A stretch of DNA of 34,267 bases, taken from NCBI GenBank assembly GCA_963933885.1, contig CAWVWF010000013.1, positions 1 through 34,267 on the forward strand, written 5' to 3'. This document shows, in pieces, positions 1-8,831 of this stretch (positions within the stretch are counted from its first letter, which is position 1; the number at the start of each line of letters is the position of its first letter). Below the pieces are notes generated by a model. It ran no database searches. It was given only the letters and a program-made list of their open reading frames with translations, and was not told where the DNA came from. The DNA is from CAWVWF01 sp963933885 (GTDB taxonomy: Bacteria > Bacteroidota > Bacteroidia > Flavobacteriales_C > GCA-002722245). A program made the position numbers and the translations under genes.

Positions 1-15
1 ATACCCGTGTTTATT

Positions 16-103
16 TGTAGGGATGCCCCTTGTGGGTATCCGAAACACAGTACTTCACATTTATACAACTAGGTGGCGGATACCCACAAGGGGCATCCCT
101 ACA
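16..103. repeat. REPIN-like pair of inverted REP hairpins
   Basis: Two perfect 27-base inverted arms (16-42 and 77-103) flank a 34-base spacer. Each arm is itself a hairpin when read from the outside inward: a leading GTAG, then an 8-pair stem GGATGCCC/GGGTATCC with one G-U pair and the loop CTTGT. GTAG followed by an imperfect hairpin, doubled head to head, is the architecture of REP/REPIN elements moved by RAYT (TnpA_REP) transposases. The element sits 28 bases past the stop of the small membrane protein gene, a usual REP location. No transposase is in the window, so assignment to a RAYT family is inference. The inverted arms are directly visible. Confidence 0.8.
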
Positions 104-131
104 TTTGAGTACTTGGGTCAATAATTATTCT

Positions 132-434
132 TTAAAAGGAATATTGATCTAGTAGTACAGTTGGAATATATGTGATCAAAAAGGAGAGTGTGATAATACA
201 AACATGTTGCACTATCCTCTCGTTAAAATAGAGCTTCTTCCTAATCAGGATGCTTGTCCATATAAATAACACTAAGTAGCTAATTAAAAAATAAAGTACA
301 CCTAATAGTAAAACACCAAGGAACATTGTGTCATCATTTTCTATAAGCAAGTATAAATAGTAAAAACTTCCAAGTAGAGGAATACTAGTAAATACTAATA
401 GTACAATTGAAGTTATCTTACCTAGTAGATCCAT
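132..434 (-). CDS. Small hydrophobic membrane protein, function unknown
   Basis: A 100-residue protein with three likely membrane spans at about residues 8-30, 37-64 and 76-94, a basic loop IRKKLYFNER between the second and third, and no cleavable signal peptide. It starts at an ATG 11 bases after the addA stop on the same strand, so it is probably the last gene of that operon. I recognise no family. The close spacing and regular hydrophobic pattern argue that it is real, but its length and low complexity leave some doubt. Its 3' end is followed by the REPIN-like repeat at 16-103. Confidence 0.55.
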   Translation of the reverse strand: MDLLGKITSIVLLVFTSIPLLGSFYYLYLLIENDDTMFLGVLLLGVLYFLISYLVLFIWTSILIRKKLYFNERIVQHVCIITLSFLITYIPTVLLDQYSF

Positions 435-445
435 ATTTGAATTTT

Positions 446-3400
446 TTAAGCTAAAACAGATTTTCCATCTTCAGTATAGATGAGGTAACTCTTTATGTTA
501 TTGAAGTTTAATGTTTCTAAAAGCTTCGCATAATATTGAATCTGTTTCTTATCGCTATTTTTAGGACTACCAGTTTTAAAATCGATTAAATAAGTATTGT
601 TGTCTTTCTTAATAACTCTATCTGGACGATAAGAGGTTCCATCAGGAATTATGATTTCCTTTTCAATAATGTGTTCTCCTTCAAGCCAAACATCGCTTAG
701 AGGTGATAGTTTTAATGCATCTTTGATTAATCCTTTAAGAACTGGGATATCTGTGTTTTCCACTAAACCATCGCTTTCCATTTCTGTTAAAGTAGCATCC
801 AGATCAATTGTGTTATTTAATCTAGCGAAAATGTTGTGGACTAGATTTCCAAACTTTCTAGGATCTCGTAAATCAAAAGATTCTTCTGAATGTTCAGGTA
901 CATTCCAGATCGCTGGTGCGCTAAAACTAATTTTAATCTTATCTCTCCAAGGAGAAGTGGTTCTTGGCGTATTGCTATTAGATGTTATTTCATCAAGCTT
1001 TTGTTGAGGTTTGATTACTTTTTCTCCATACGTGTATGAGTTCTCTTTTTCTGTTAGCTTATCTAAGACAGGAAAGAAGAGTTTCTCAACAGAATTAACT
1101 TCATCTGGTTTACTTAATTCTTTAATGAAGATGTAGAGTTCTTCAACAGCTCTGGTGACGGCAACATACACAACGTTTAAGTCATCCAGAAGAGATTTCT
1201 TATCCTCTTCAGTAAGGTTCTCAGCGTATTGCGTGTTTTCTAATGCTTTGTTTCTTGTAGCTAAAGAAGTAGGTAAGTTCAAGTCTAGTGGATTGGTGTC
1301 AATCCAGAAGAAGCTGTCTTTTTTCCCTTTGTTGTTTGCGAATGGCATTAACACAACAGGGAATTCTAATCCTTTTGATTTATGTATTGTAAGCAGGTTT
1401 ACTGCATTAATGTTATCAGGAGATGCTATGAATAGTTTACTTTTTTTCTCATTCCAGAAAGTAATAAATTCACTAGAATTACTGTCTTTAGAATGCTTAT
1501 TGGCAACATCTAAAAACGTTTGAATAAAGGGTGAGTTCTTGTCAATAGCAAAAGTGAAGATGATCTCTTCGAAAGATTCATATAATGAAAGTCCCGATAT
1601 TTTAGGTAGATCAATCTCGAAGTGAACTCTGAGGTATTTCTTGAATTTCGGATCTATTTTCTCTTTATCAGAGAACATTTCAAAATAGTTGATTGGCGAT
1701 TTTTCCTTTAGATAATTACATGCCTTTAGGTATGCTTCAATATCATTAGGTACACTAATTATTCTGAAAATATATATAATGAAGTTTACTTCAGCTGATT
1801 GCTCAAGATTTAAACTCTCACTAGATATAACAGGAATACCATTGTTGGTTAGGTGTTTAGCAATAACCGTTAACATTTTGTTATTCCTTGATAGTATCGC
1901 AATATCCTTCAATTGAAAACCTCTTGAGACACAGTCTTTAATTGTAGACAAGATCTCATCGAAGGTACTTTCTTGATAATCTTCTTTATCTACTAAAGTT
2001 ACTTCTGCATAACCACCTTCTTTGGATCCACCTGGGATTTGAATAAAGTCGTCATAATAGTCTTTAAAATCAAAAGGAAGTTGAGGTAGTAATTCTTCGA
2101 AAAACAGATTGTTAAAACCAATCACATTTGGCAATGATCTATAATTTCTATTTAAATTATGCGCTTCAAATTGTCGTTTTAAAGTCTCTGTTCTTTCCTG
2201 AATAATAGGATTGTCTGCAAAATGAGGGGAGTGTGGTAAATATGCAAATTGATCAACATCACCACCACGCCATCTATAAATTGCTTGTTTAGTATCACCA
2301 ACAATTAAATTTTTGTTGTTATAAGCCAAGCTATTTTCAACAAGTGGTAATAAGTTCTGCCATTGTAGAATTGAAGTATCTTGAAACTCATCAATTAAAT
2401 AATTGGTAAATTTCTCGCCAATCCTTTCATAAACGAAGGGGATAGGCTGTTCTATAACAATCTCAGCTACTTTTTTATTGAATTCTGAAATATGAATAAA
2501 ATTCTTTTCTTCCTTGATGATTAAAACTTGTTTTTCAATTTCGTTTAACAAACCAAGTTGAAAAAGCTGTTTATGTATGTTTTTAAGTACGATGTACTTT
2601 GGACTTTCTTTCTCTCTGTACTTTTCTATTTGATTATAGAACTCGAGTAATTTTGATTGTATATTTTCAATATTAGCAGAACTGGCTTTATGGTTCCAAT
2701 CTGTTTCTTCGAAATATTTTAAAGTAGCTGGCTTTGGAGCATCAGTATAAGTTACTGCAATGTTTTTTTGATTGAAATAGCTCCAAACACTTCCTCTACT
2801 TTTCCCTTTAAAATCGTCTGCAACTAAATGAGCTTCTTCAATTAAGACTTTACCCTGAGATATTCTTCCCCAGATATAGTCTTCATATGCTTTAACCTCT
2901 TTACTCGTTTCTGATTTTACCTTTACAAAATGCTCAAGGTTTAATTCCTTTAAGCGCTTTATATTGTTTTCAGAATTTTCGTTCAGTGTTAATTTAGCGA
3001 TGTTTAGTAGACTAGTTTGAATGTCCCAACTTTCATCACTATCAGCGAGTTGCTTAATGTAGTTAACAAGGAAGGCTGTAAGTTTTTTATCTTTTCCTGT
3101 TTCGGCAATTAAATTGTTAATCGCCATTGTGAGTAATCCATCACCATCCAATTCAACCTCAAAGTTATAAGGCAATTGAAGATCGAAAGAAAAGGATCGA
3201 ATAATCCTTAAGATGAACTTATCTATTGTTGTAATATTAAAATCAGAGTAGTTGTGAAGGATAGATTGAAGTGTGTTGAAAGCACGTTCGCTTAATTCCT
3301 TCTCACTAATGTTTAGTGTTTCACATAGGAACATGAACATTTCCTTTTCACCACCTTTAACTTGCTCGGGATCTGCAAATAGTTTTAAGTATTTGGTTAC

Positions 3401-3577
3401 CCTTTCCTTCATTTCTGAAGCGGCTTTGTTGGTGAAAGTAATAGCTAGTATATTTCGATATCTACCGGTATTACTGCTTTCTAACGCAATTGAAAGATAT
3501 TCTCTTACTAATGTGTAAGTTTTCCCTGAACCTGCAGAAGATCTGTAAACATGAAAGTTCTTATCAGTCGTTTGCAT
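446..3577 (-). CDS. addA: AddA/RecB-type UvrD-like helicase with C-terminal nuclease
   Basis: A 1043-residue superfamily 1A helicase fused to a RecB-type nuclease, expected to process double-strand DNA ends for recombination repair. Visible helicase motifs are Walker A SSAGSGKTYTL near residue 13, TFTNKAASEMKERV, the DEFQDTS Walker B, GDTKQAIYRWRGG, NYRS, TIHKSKGLEFPVV and VYVAVTRA. The last ~120 residues hold a PD-(D/E)XK nuclease with FGNLVH, RPDRVI, IDFKTG and QIQYY, so the active site looks intact. The ATG at 3577 is preferred over an in-frame TTG nine bases earlier. It overlaps the end of the upstream HEXXH gene by 14 bases, suggesting translational coupling. No AddB/RecC partner lies beside it. 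The family call is strong; calling it AddA rather than a general RecB-like protein is somewhat less certain. Confidence 0.9.
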   Translation of the reverse strand: MQTTDKNFHVYRSSAGSGKTYTLVREYLSIALESSNTGRYRNILAITFTNKAASEMKERVTKYLKLFADPEQVKGGEKEMFMFLCETLNISEKELSERAFNTLQSILHNYSDFNITTIDKFILRIIRSFSFDLQLPYNFEVELDGDGLLTMAINNLIAETGKDKKLTAFLVNYIKQLADSDESWDIQTSLLNIAKLTLNENSENNIKRLKELNLEHFVKVKSETSKEVKAYEDYIWGRISQGKVLIEEAHLVADDFKGKSRGSVWSYFNQKNIAVTYTDAPKPATLKYFEETDWNHKASSANIENIQSKLLEFYNQIEKYREKESPKYIVLKNIHKQLFQLGLLNEIEKQVLIIKEEKNFIHISEFNKKVAEIVIEQPIPFVYERIGEKFTNYLIDEFQDTSILQWQNLLPLVENSLAYNNKNLIVGDTKQAIYRWRGGDVDQFAYLPHSPHFADNPIIQERTETLKRQFEAHNLNRNYRSLPNVIGFNNLFFEELLPQLPFDFKDYYDDFIQIPGGSKEGGYAEVTLVDKEDYQESTFDEILSTIKDCVSRGFQLKDIAILSRNNKMLTVIAKHLTNNGIPVISSESLNLEQSAEVNFIIYIFRIISVPNDIEAYLKACNYLKEKSPINYFEMFSDKEKIDPKFKKYLRVHFEIDLPKISGLSLYESFEEIIFTFAIDKNSPFIQTFLDVANKHSKDSNSSEFITFWNEKKSKLFIASPDNINAVNLLTIHKSKGLEFPVVLMPFANNKGKKDSFFWIDTNPLDLNLPTSLATRNKALENTQYAENLTEEDKKSLLDDLNVVYVAVTRAVEELYIFIKELSKPDEVNSVEKLFFPVLDKLTEKENSYTYGEKVIKPQQKLDEITSNSNTPRTTSPWRDKIKISFSAPAIWNVPEHSEESFDLRDPRKFGNLVHNIFARLNNTIDLDATLTEMESDGLVENTDIPVLKGLIKDALKLSPLSDVWLEGEHIIEKEIIIPDGTSYRPDRVIKKDNNTYLIDFKTGSPKNSDKKQIQYYAKLLETLNFNNIKSYLIYTEDGKSVLA

Positions 3578-4481
3578 TAGCTCCAATCTTTTCTTTTAAT
3601 TTAAGAATTGCTTTTTCTTCGTTTTTTGGAAGATTCTCTAACGTGTATAAGAAAGTATTGATGTGAACATCCTTGATAGCTACTTGTTTCATTAATTCAT
3701 ACTGAGAACAGTAGTTTAACATCATTAACAAGTATGCATTATTAACAGGGTGAATGAATCTGTTTTTAAAGAAATTGTCTGAGTCTTTAAAAAGTTTGAA
3801 CAATTTACGTTCTAGCTTTCGGTGGACTTTATCATTAGCCTCAGTATTATCTGAAATTAATGCAGCGTATTTATTAATTTCTTGATTTGCCTTTTCAAAT
3901 GTGTCGTTTTGCTTTTCAACCAATTTCAAGTCTAAATCCTTATTTCTTTCAGCATAAAACTTTGCACCAAAAGTTCCCATAACATCACAAGCTGCTTCTT
4001 CTAGTTTAGTAGAAATTTTAGCATGCTTTTTAATGTGCATATGTGTTGCCTCATGATAAGTGTTAAATGCAATTGCTTCGTTGCTATAACTTAATAAGTT
4101 GTTGGTTAATTCTGGCTGGTGTTTACCTGTACGTGTATATAGTAAGGTGTGAAATCCTTTTTCGATATACTCACGTTGTTTTGTTTGCGCTAGTTCTTTA
4201 TCGTTCCCGAAGTAAAGGTAACTTTTAACACCTTTTGGAGCTTCAATTTTCTTCGTGTCTGAAAGGTAGAGGAAGTAATTAATATCTTCATCTTCTGCCC
4301 AATTCACAAAGAACTCTTTCTTTAAATCGAGCTCAAGATGTTCTCTCCCATAATCAACTAAATTCCTGATGAAATTAATTTTTTTATTGGTTTCACTTTC
4401 TTTTGCCCACGTTAAATGAGGTAATAAACTTAAGCCAATTGCACCCAACGAACCTTTTATAAAAAATGATCTTCTCTTCAC
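3564..4481 (-). CDS. Predicted exported HEXXH zinc metallopeptidase
   Basis: A 305-residue protein that begins KRRSFFIKG, a twin-arginine-like signal, followed by a hydrophobic stretch ending near LTWA, so Tat export is plausible. The centre has TYHEATHMHIKKH, a perfect HEXXH zinc motif. LEEAACDVMG follows 13-20 residues later and could give the third ligand glutamate of a gluzincin. The preceding segment (YIEKGFHTLLYTRTG) resembles the approach to the HExxH helix in PF10023-type putative aminopeptidases, but that link is distant. The start is GTG at 4481; an in-frame stop lies just upstream, and no ATG is available near the signal. It overlaps addA by 14 bases. The substrate is unknown. Confidence 0.7.
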   Translation of the reverse strand: MKRRSFFIKGSLGAIGLSLLPHLTWAKESETNKKINFIRNLVDYGREHLELDLKKEFFVNWAEDEDINYFLYLSDTKKIEAPKGVKSYLYFGNDKELAQTKQREYIEKGFHTLLYTRTGKHQPELTNNLLSYSNEAIAFNTYHEATHMHIKKHAKISTKLEEAACDVMGTFGAKFYAERNKDLDLKLVEKQNDTFEKANQEINKYAALISDNTEANDKVHRKLERKLFKLFKDSDNFFKNRFIHPVNNAYLLMMLNYCSQYELMKQVAIKDVHINTFLYTLENLPKNEEKAILKLKEKIGANAND

Positions 4482-4580
4482 ACTTCCAATTTACATATTT
4501 TCAACTTTTATATTCAATAATATCACAACAAATTGTTAACAAACGGTTTGATTTTTTCGAACCAATTTAAATGTTCTTAG

Positions 4581-4588
4581 TAAACTTG
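4581..4588 (+). promoter_or_regulatory. Candidate -7 element for the E1 fusion gene
   Basis: TAAACTTG matches seven of eight positions of the Bacteroidota -7 consensus TAnnTTTG and lies 17 bases before the ATG. That is similar to the leader lengths of other genes here. A TTTG at 4547-4550 is too far upstream (30-base gap) to be a standard -33 partner, so the call is weak. Confidence 0.35.
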
Positions 4589-4605
4589 AATACAAATCGT
4601 TCGCC

Positions 4606-6576
4606 ATGTTTAATTACGACAAATATCCTTTAAAGCCTGAAGTGTTAAAACAGCTTTATGTTTCCTTAATGGAACCTCGAATGATTGAGGAGAAAATGCT
4701 GGTATTATTAAGACAAGGGAAGATTTCGAAATGGTTTTCTGGAATTGGTCAAGAAGCAATTAGTGTTGGGTGTGCATCAGCTTTAATGAGCGATGAGTAT
4801 ATTTTAACGATGCACCGAAATTTAGGTGTTTTTACAACAAGATCAGTTCCTTATGAAAGACTCTTTGCGCAATGGCAAGGAAAGCAGTCTGGTTTTACAA
4901 ATGGTAGAGATAGATCTTTTCATTTTGGTACAAAGGAGTTTAATATTGTTGGAATGATTTCCCATTTAGGACCTCAGTTATCTGTTGCAGACGGAATCGC
5001 TTTGGGTGAGAAACTTAGGAAGTCTAATAAAGCAACTTTGGTTTTTACTGGAGATGGAGGAGCGAGTGAAGGTGAATTTCATGAGGCATTAAACGTTGCT
5101 GCTGTTTGGGATTTACCAGTTGTGTTTGTTGTTGAAAATAATGGATATGGATTGTCAACACCAACGAGTCAGCAAGTAAAGAATGATGATTTTACAGAGA
5201 AAGCAAAAGGGTATGGGATTGAAGCCTATACTGTAGAAGGGAATAATATTTTAGATGTTTTTGTTAAGACGTCTCAAGTAATTGAATCGATAAGAAAGAA
5301 TCCTCGTCCTATTTTACTAGACTGTAAAACGTTTAGAGTTAGAGGGCATGAAGAGGCTTCTGGGAATAAGTATGTGCCTCAAGAGACTATAGATACTTGG
5401 GTTGAAAAAGATCCTGTTTTAAATTTTGAGACTTATTTGAAATCCAAAGGATTGATAGACGATGAGTATATCGAAAAAGTGAAGTTTGAAATTAAAACGA
5501 ATATCGAAGATGGGTTAAGCTTGGTTTCGCAAGAAGATGATATTCCATTTGATGAATCAATAAAACAAGTATATAAAGAGGATGACTCTTTACAAGTATT
5601 AGCTAATAACGACACAGAAAATTTACGTTTTATAGATTCTATAAGACAAGCGCTTTGGCAGAGTATGGAAAAACATCCCGACTTAGTTTTAATGGGACAA
5701 GATATTTCCGATTACGGAGGTGTTTTTAAAGTAACAGAAGGATTCTTAGAAGAGTTTGGTGCTGATCGAGTTAGAAATACTCCATTATGCGAATCTGCTA
5801 TTTTAGGAGCAGCACTTGGACTTAGTATTTTAGATAGGAAAAGTATGGTTGAAATGCAATTCGCAGATTTTGTGACTTGTGGTTTTAATCAAATTGTAAA
5901 TAATCTGGCGAAATCTTTTTGGAGATGGGGGCAGAACGCAGATGTTGTTGTGAGAATGCCAACTGGAGCAGGTTCGGGAGGAGGTCCATTTCATTCTCAG
6001 AGTAATGAAGCTTGGTTTTTTCATGTACCTGGTTTGAAAATAGTTTATCCATCTAATCCTGAAGATGCTAAAGGTTTACTTTGTGCAGCTTTAAACGATC
6101 CTAATCCAGTCTTGTTTTTCGAGCATAAAGTACTTTATAGAAGTTTGAAAAGTGAAGTGCCTACAGATTATTATACTCAAGAAATAGGGAAGGGGAACCT
6201 TGTTAAAGAAGGTACCGATGTTGTTATCATAACTTATGGAATGGGTGTTCATTGGGCTTTGGAAGTAGCCAATGATTATGGTGACAAAGTAGCAATACTT
6301 GATTTGAAGACATTACTCCCTTTAGATGAAAGTTTAATTTATGAAATTGTTAAAAAAGTTGGAAAAGCACTCGTTTTACATGAAGACAATTTAACGGGTG
6401 GTATTGGAGCCGAAATTTCTTCTTTAATTCACACCAATTGTTTCGAACATCTAGATGCTCCAGTTAAAAGGGTAGGAAGTATGGATATACCAATCCCATT
6501 CGCTAAGCAACTTGAAAAGGAGTTTTTAGCGAGTAGTAAATTAAAGGAAGAATTAGACGACTTGTTGAGTTACTAG
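4606..6576 (+). CDS. 2-oxoisovalerate dehydrogenase E1, fused alpha and beta subunits
   Basis: A 656-residue thiamine-diphosphate enzyme joining E1 alpha (about residues 1-310) and E1 beta (about 335-656) in one chain, as is common in Bacteroidota. The alpha half has the ThDP motif GDGGASEGEFHEALN ending in ENNGYGLST, and the phosphorylation-loop-like RVRGHEEASGN. The beta half has MGQDISDYGG, CESAILGAALG, EMQFADF and PTGAGSGGGPFHSQSNE. It decarboxylates branched-chain 2-oxoacids (Val/Leu/Ile catabolism) and so provides acyl-CoA primers for iso-fatty acids. A pyruvate preference cannot be excluded from sequence. E2 and E3 genes are not nearby. Its stop shares the palindrome CTAG with the stop of the convergent msrBA gene. 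Confidence 0.93.
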   Translation: MFNYDKYPLKPEVLKQLYVSLMEPRMIEEKMLVLLRQGKISKWFSGIGQEAISVGCASALMSDEYILTMHRNLGVFTTRSVPYERLFAQWQGKQSGFTNGRDRSFHFGTKEFNIVGMISHLGPQLSVADGIALGEKLRKSNKATLVFTGDGGASEGEFHEALNVAAVWDLPVVFVVENNGYGLSTPTSQQVKNDDFTEKAKGYGIEAYTVEGNNILDVFVKTSQVIESIRKNPRPILLDCKTFRVRGHEEASGNKYVPQETIDTWVEKDPVLNFETYLKSKGLIDDEYIEKVKFEIKTNIEDGLSLVSQEDDIPFDESIKQVYKEDDSLQVLANNDTENLRFIDSIRQALWQSMEKHPDLVLMGQDISDYGGVFKVTEGFLEEFGADRVRNTPLCESAILGAALGLSILDRKSMVEMQFADFVTCGFNQIVNNLAKSFWRWGQNADVVVRMPTGAGSGGGPFHSQSNEAWFFHVPGLKIVYPSNPEDAKGLLCAALNDPNPVLFFEHKVLYRSLKSEVPTDYYTQEIGKGNLVKEGTDVVIITYGMGVHWALEVANDYGDKVAILDLKTLLPLDESLIYEIVKKVGKALVLHEDNLTGGIGAEISSLIHTNCFEHLDAPVKRVGSMDIPIPFAKQLEKEFLASSKLKEELDDLLSY

Positions 6577-7526
6577 AATTTCTTTGAGTAAATATGACAA
6601 TAAGGTTGTTTACCAGTCTTTTGGTAATAGTCTTGATGATATCCTTCTGCTACCCAAAAAGTACTTGCAGGTGTTAATTTAGTAACAACATCAATTCCTT
6701 TTCCTTTTAAGATTTCAATTAACTTTTCACTCGTAGCTTTCTGCTCAGGAGAAGTATAAAATATCTCAGTTCTATATTGAGTTCCAACATCAGGACCTTG
6801 TCTATCAACTTGAGTAGGATCATGTGTTTCGAAATATAATATTGCTAACTCTTCAAATGAAACTGAATCTGGATTGTAAACAACTCTTACCGCTTCCGCA
6901 TGTCCAGTCATTCCACTACATACTTGTTTGTAGCTTGGGTTTTTAACACTTCCACCAATATATCCAGGCTTTGTATCAATTACACCATCAAACTTTTGTA
7001 AATGATATTCTGTTCCCCAGAAACACCCACTTGCAAAAATTGCAGTGTCTTGTTTTACATTATTAAGTGGTTCGAACGTTAGAGAGATAGAGTTAACGCA
7101 ATGACGTGTGCTTTTCTCAGTGAAACTTTCCCCTCTAAAAACATGACCTAAATGACCTTCGCAAGTATTACATACTATTTCTGATCTACTACCATCACTG
7201 TCTAAAATCTCTTTTACATTTCCATCAATGGCATCATCAAAGCTTGGCCAACCACTTCGACTATCAAACTTACTTTCTGATTTAAATAAAGGTGTGTTAC
7301 ATTGTTTACAATTAAATACACCAGTATCCTTAAAATCATTATAAGTTCCGGAATATGGGTATTCGGTTCCTTTGTTGACGATAACTCTAGTTTCTTCGTC
7401 TGTTAGTTTTTTGTAGTTTTTAGAATCCACTTTAGTTGATTTTTTAGGTGAGTTAGCAGTTTGGGCGTTACAGCCTGTTCCAATAATGATGAGTACTAAT
7501 AAGTAATATGTTTTCCTGAACAGCAT
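6573..7526 (-). CDS. msrBA: Lipoprotein methionine sulfoxide reductase MsrB-MsrA fusion
   Basis: A 317-residue two-domain repair enzyme that reduces both epimers of methionine sulfoxide in exported proteins. The N-terminus is a lipoprotein signal with lipobox IGTGC at about residue 19, so it should be anchored in the periplasm or on the outer membrane. MsrB comes first (about 38-155): zinc-binding CKQC and CNTC pairs, SGWPSF, and catalytic Cys in RHCVNS. MsrA follows (about 160-317): catalytic GCFWG, GYIGG, GHAEAV and a C-terminal YCHIY. The B-then-A order is the reverse of the classical PilB-type A-B fusion but is known in Bacteroidota. It overlaps the E1 gene tail-to-tail by four bases. Both active sites look intact. 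Confidence 0.95.
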   Translation of the reverse strand: MLFRKTYYLLVLIIIGTGCNAQTANSPKKSTKVDSKNYKKLTDEETRVIVNKGTEYPYSGTYNDFKDTGVFNCKQCNTPLFKSESKFDSRSGWPSFDDAIDGNVKEILDSDGSRSEIVCNTCEGHLGHVFRGESFTEKSTRHCVNSISLTFEPLNNVKQDTAIFASGCFWGTEYHLQKFDGVIDTKPGYIGGSVKNPSYKQVCSGMTGHAEAVRVVYNPDSVSFEELAILYFETHDPTQVDRQGPDVGTQYRTEIFYTSPEQKATSEKLIEILKGKGIDVVTKLTPASTFWVAEGYHQDYYQKTGKQPYCHIYSKKF

Positions 7527-7579
7527 AATTGTTTTTTCTAAATATCTTAAAAGAAAGGATATAAGACTGTCATTATTTT

Positions 7580-7587
7580 TACATTTG
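7580..7587 (+). promoter_or_regulatory. -7 promoter element of rocD
   Basis: TACATTTG is an exact match to TAnnTTTG and ends 15 bases before the rocD ATG at 7603. I see no good TTTG at the expected -33 distance. The element decides the start: an in-frame TTG at 7585 lies inside it and cannot be the initiation codon if this is the promoter. Confidence 0.6.
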
Positions 7588-7602
7588 CTGCAAAGTTATA
7601 AC

Positions 7603-8820
7603 ATGGCAACTCTATCTCAGCAATTAATCGAACAAGAAAATAAATTTAGTGCACATAACTATCATCCATTGCCTGTAGTTTTACAGAAAGGAGATGGAGT
7701 GTATGTTTGGGATGTTGAAGGAAAGAAGTATTTTGACTTTTTATCTGCTTATTCTGCAGTAAATCAAGGGCATTCACATCCTGCTATAATAAAAGCATTA
7801 GTAGATCAAGCCTCAACATTGTCGCTTACTTCAAGAGCTTTTCACAATGATAAATTTGCTGAGTTTTCTGAATTTGTAACCAACTATTTTAATTTCGATA
7901 AGGTTTTGCCCATGAACACTGGAGCAGAAGCCGTTGAAACAGCAATCAAGATTGCTAGAAAATGGGGGTATGAAGTTAAAGGAATTGCAAAAGATCAAGC
8001 AAAGATTATCGTTTGTGAAAATAACTTTCATGGAAGAACGATTACAATAATTTCAGCATCTAATGATCCTGATGCTACAACGAACTTCGGTCCGTTTACG
8101 CCAGGGATTATTTCTATACCATATAATAACCTTGAAGCTTTAGAGAATGAATTATCAGATTCTAGTGTAGCTGCATTTTTAGTTGAGCCTATTCAAGGTG
8201 AAGCAGGGGTTTTTGTTCCTGAAGAAGGTTATTTGACAAAAGCGAAAGCTTTATGTAAGGCTCAAAATGTTTTATTTATAGCTGATGAAGTTCAAACTGG
8301 AATAGCTCGAACTGGTAAATTGTTAGCATGTGATCATGAGGAAGTAAAACCTGATATTTTAATATTAGGAAAGGCAATGTCAGGCGGAGTTTATCCTGTT
8401 TCATGTGTTTTGGCTAATAACAATGTTATGAATGTAATCCAACCTGGACAACATGGTTCAACATATGGAGGTAATCCAATAGCATGTGCAGTAGCAATGG
8501 CCGCTTTAAAAGTTGTTGAAGAAGAGGAGTTAGCAGAGAAAGCTGAGGAATTGGGTGTGATTTTGAGGAGAGAATTGAATGATATAGACTCCAATGTTAT
8601 ATCCGTAGTTAGAGGTAAGGGATTATTAAATGCTATCGTAATTGACTTGAAAAGTGATAAAACAGCATGGGATGTTTGTCTTGAATTGGCGAAAAATGGA
8701 TTGCTAGCTAAACCCACTCATGGTAATATAATTAGATTCGCACCTCCGTTAGTGATAACTGAAGAAGAGGTCCTAGAATGTTGTGATATAATCAAAAAAA
8801 CAATACTTAGTTTTAATTAA
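7603..8820 (+). CDS. rocD: Ornithine--oxo-acid aminotransferase
   Basis: A 405-residue class III PLP aminotransferase that converts ornithine and 2-oxoglutarate to glutamate semialdehyde and glutamate. Family marks are DFLSAYSAVNQGHSHP, NTGAEAVETAIKIARKWGY, NNFHGRTI, EPIQGEAGV, the PLP aspartate in ADEVQTGIARTGK, the Schiff-base lysine in LILGKAMSGG, and STYGGNP. The length is normal for RocD. The start is ATG 7603 (MATLSQQL); a TTG 18 bases earlier overlaps the promoter. The metallophosphoesterase gene begins 11 bases downstream and is probably cotranscribed. The wording of the SAYSAVNQGH region favours ornithine over acetylornithine as substrate. Confidence 0.93.
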   Translation: MATLSQQLIEQENKFSAHNYHPLPVVLQKGDGVYVWDVEGKKYFDFLSAYSAVNQGHSHPAIIKALVDQASTLSLTSRAFHNDKFAEFSEFVTNYFNFDKVLPMNTGAEAVETAIKIARKWGYEVKGIAKDQAKIIVCENNFHGRTITIISASNDPDATTNFGPFTPGIISIPYNNLEALENELSDSSVAAFLVEPIQGEAGVFVPEEGYLTKAKALCKAQNVLFIADEVQTGIARTGKLLACDHEEVKPDILILGKAMSGGVYPVSCVLANNNVMNVIQPGQHGSTYGGNPIACAVAMAALKVVEEEELAEKAEELGVILRRELNDIDSNVISVVRGKGLLNAIVIDLKSDKTAWDVCLELAKNGLLAKPTHGNIIRFAPPLVITEEEVLECCDIIKKTILSFN

Positions 8821-8831
8821 ATTCGACTTTC

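Noticed and set aside
1155..1523. 122-residue plus-strand open frame
   Set aside because: It lies wholly inside addA in antisense; composition mirrors the helicase codons and no domain is visible.
3578..3586. Three-codon extension of addA from a TTG
   Set aside because: An ATG three codons later precedes the same conserved region, and nothing favours the TTG.
4533..4542. TTGTTAACAA palindrome between the HEXXH gene and the E1 gene
   Set aside because: It is a 10-base palindrome in AT-rich sequence, likely enough by chance; it resembles half of a BirA-type site but no second half-site is found.
4606..6576. Possible artificial fusion or frameshift joining E1 alpha and beta
   Set aside because: The frame is continuous, the linker is ordinary, and fused E1 chains are established in Bacteroidota.
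7585..7602. N-terminal extension of rocD from a TTG
   Set aside because: The TTG lies within the exact -7 promoter element TACATTTG, and the protein from ATG 7603 has the normal family length.
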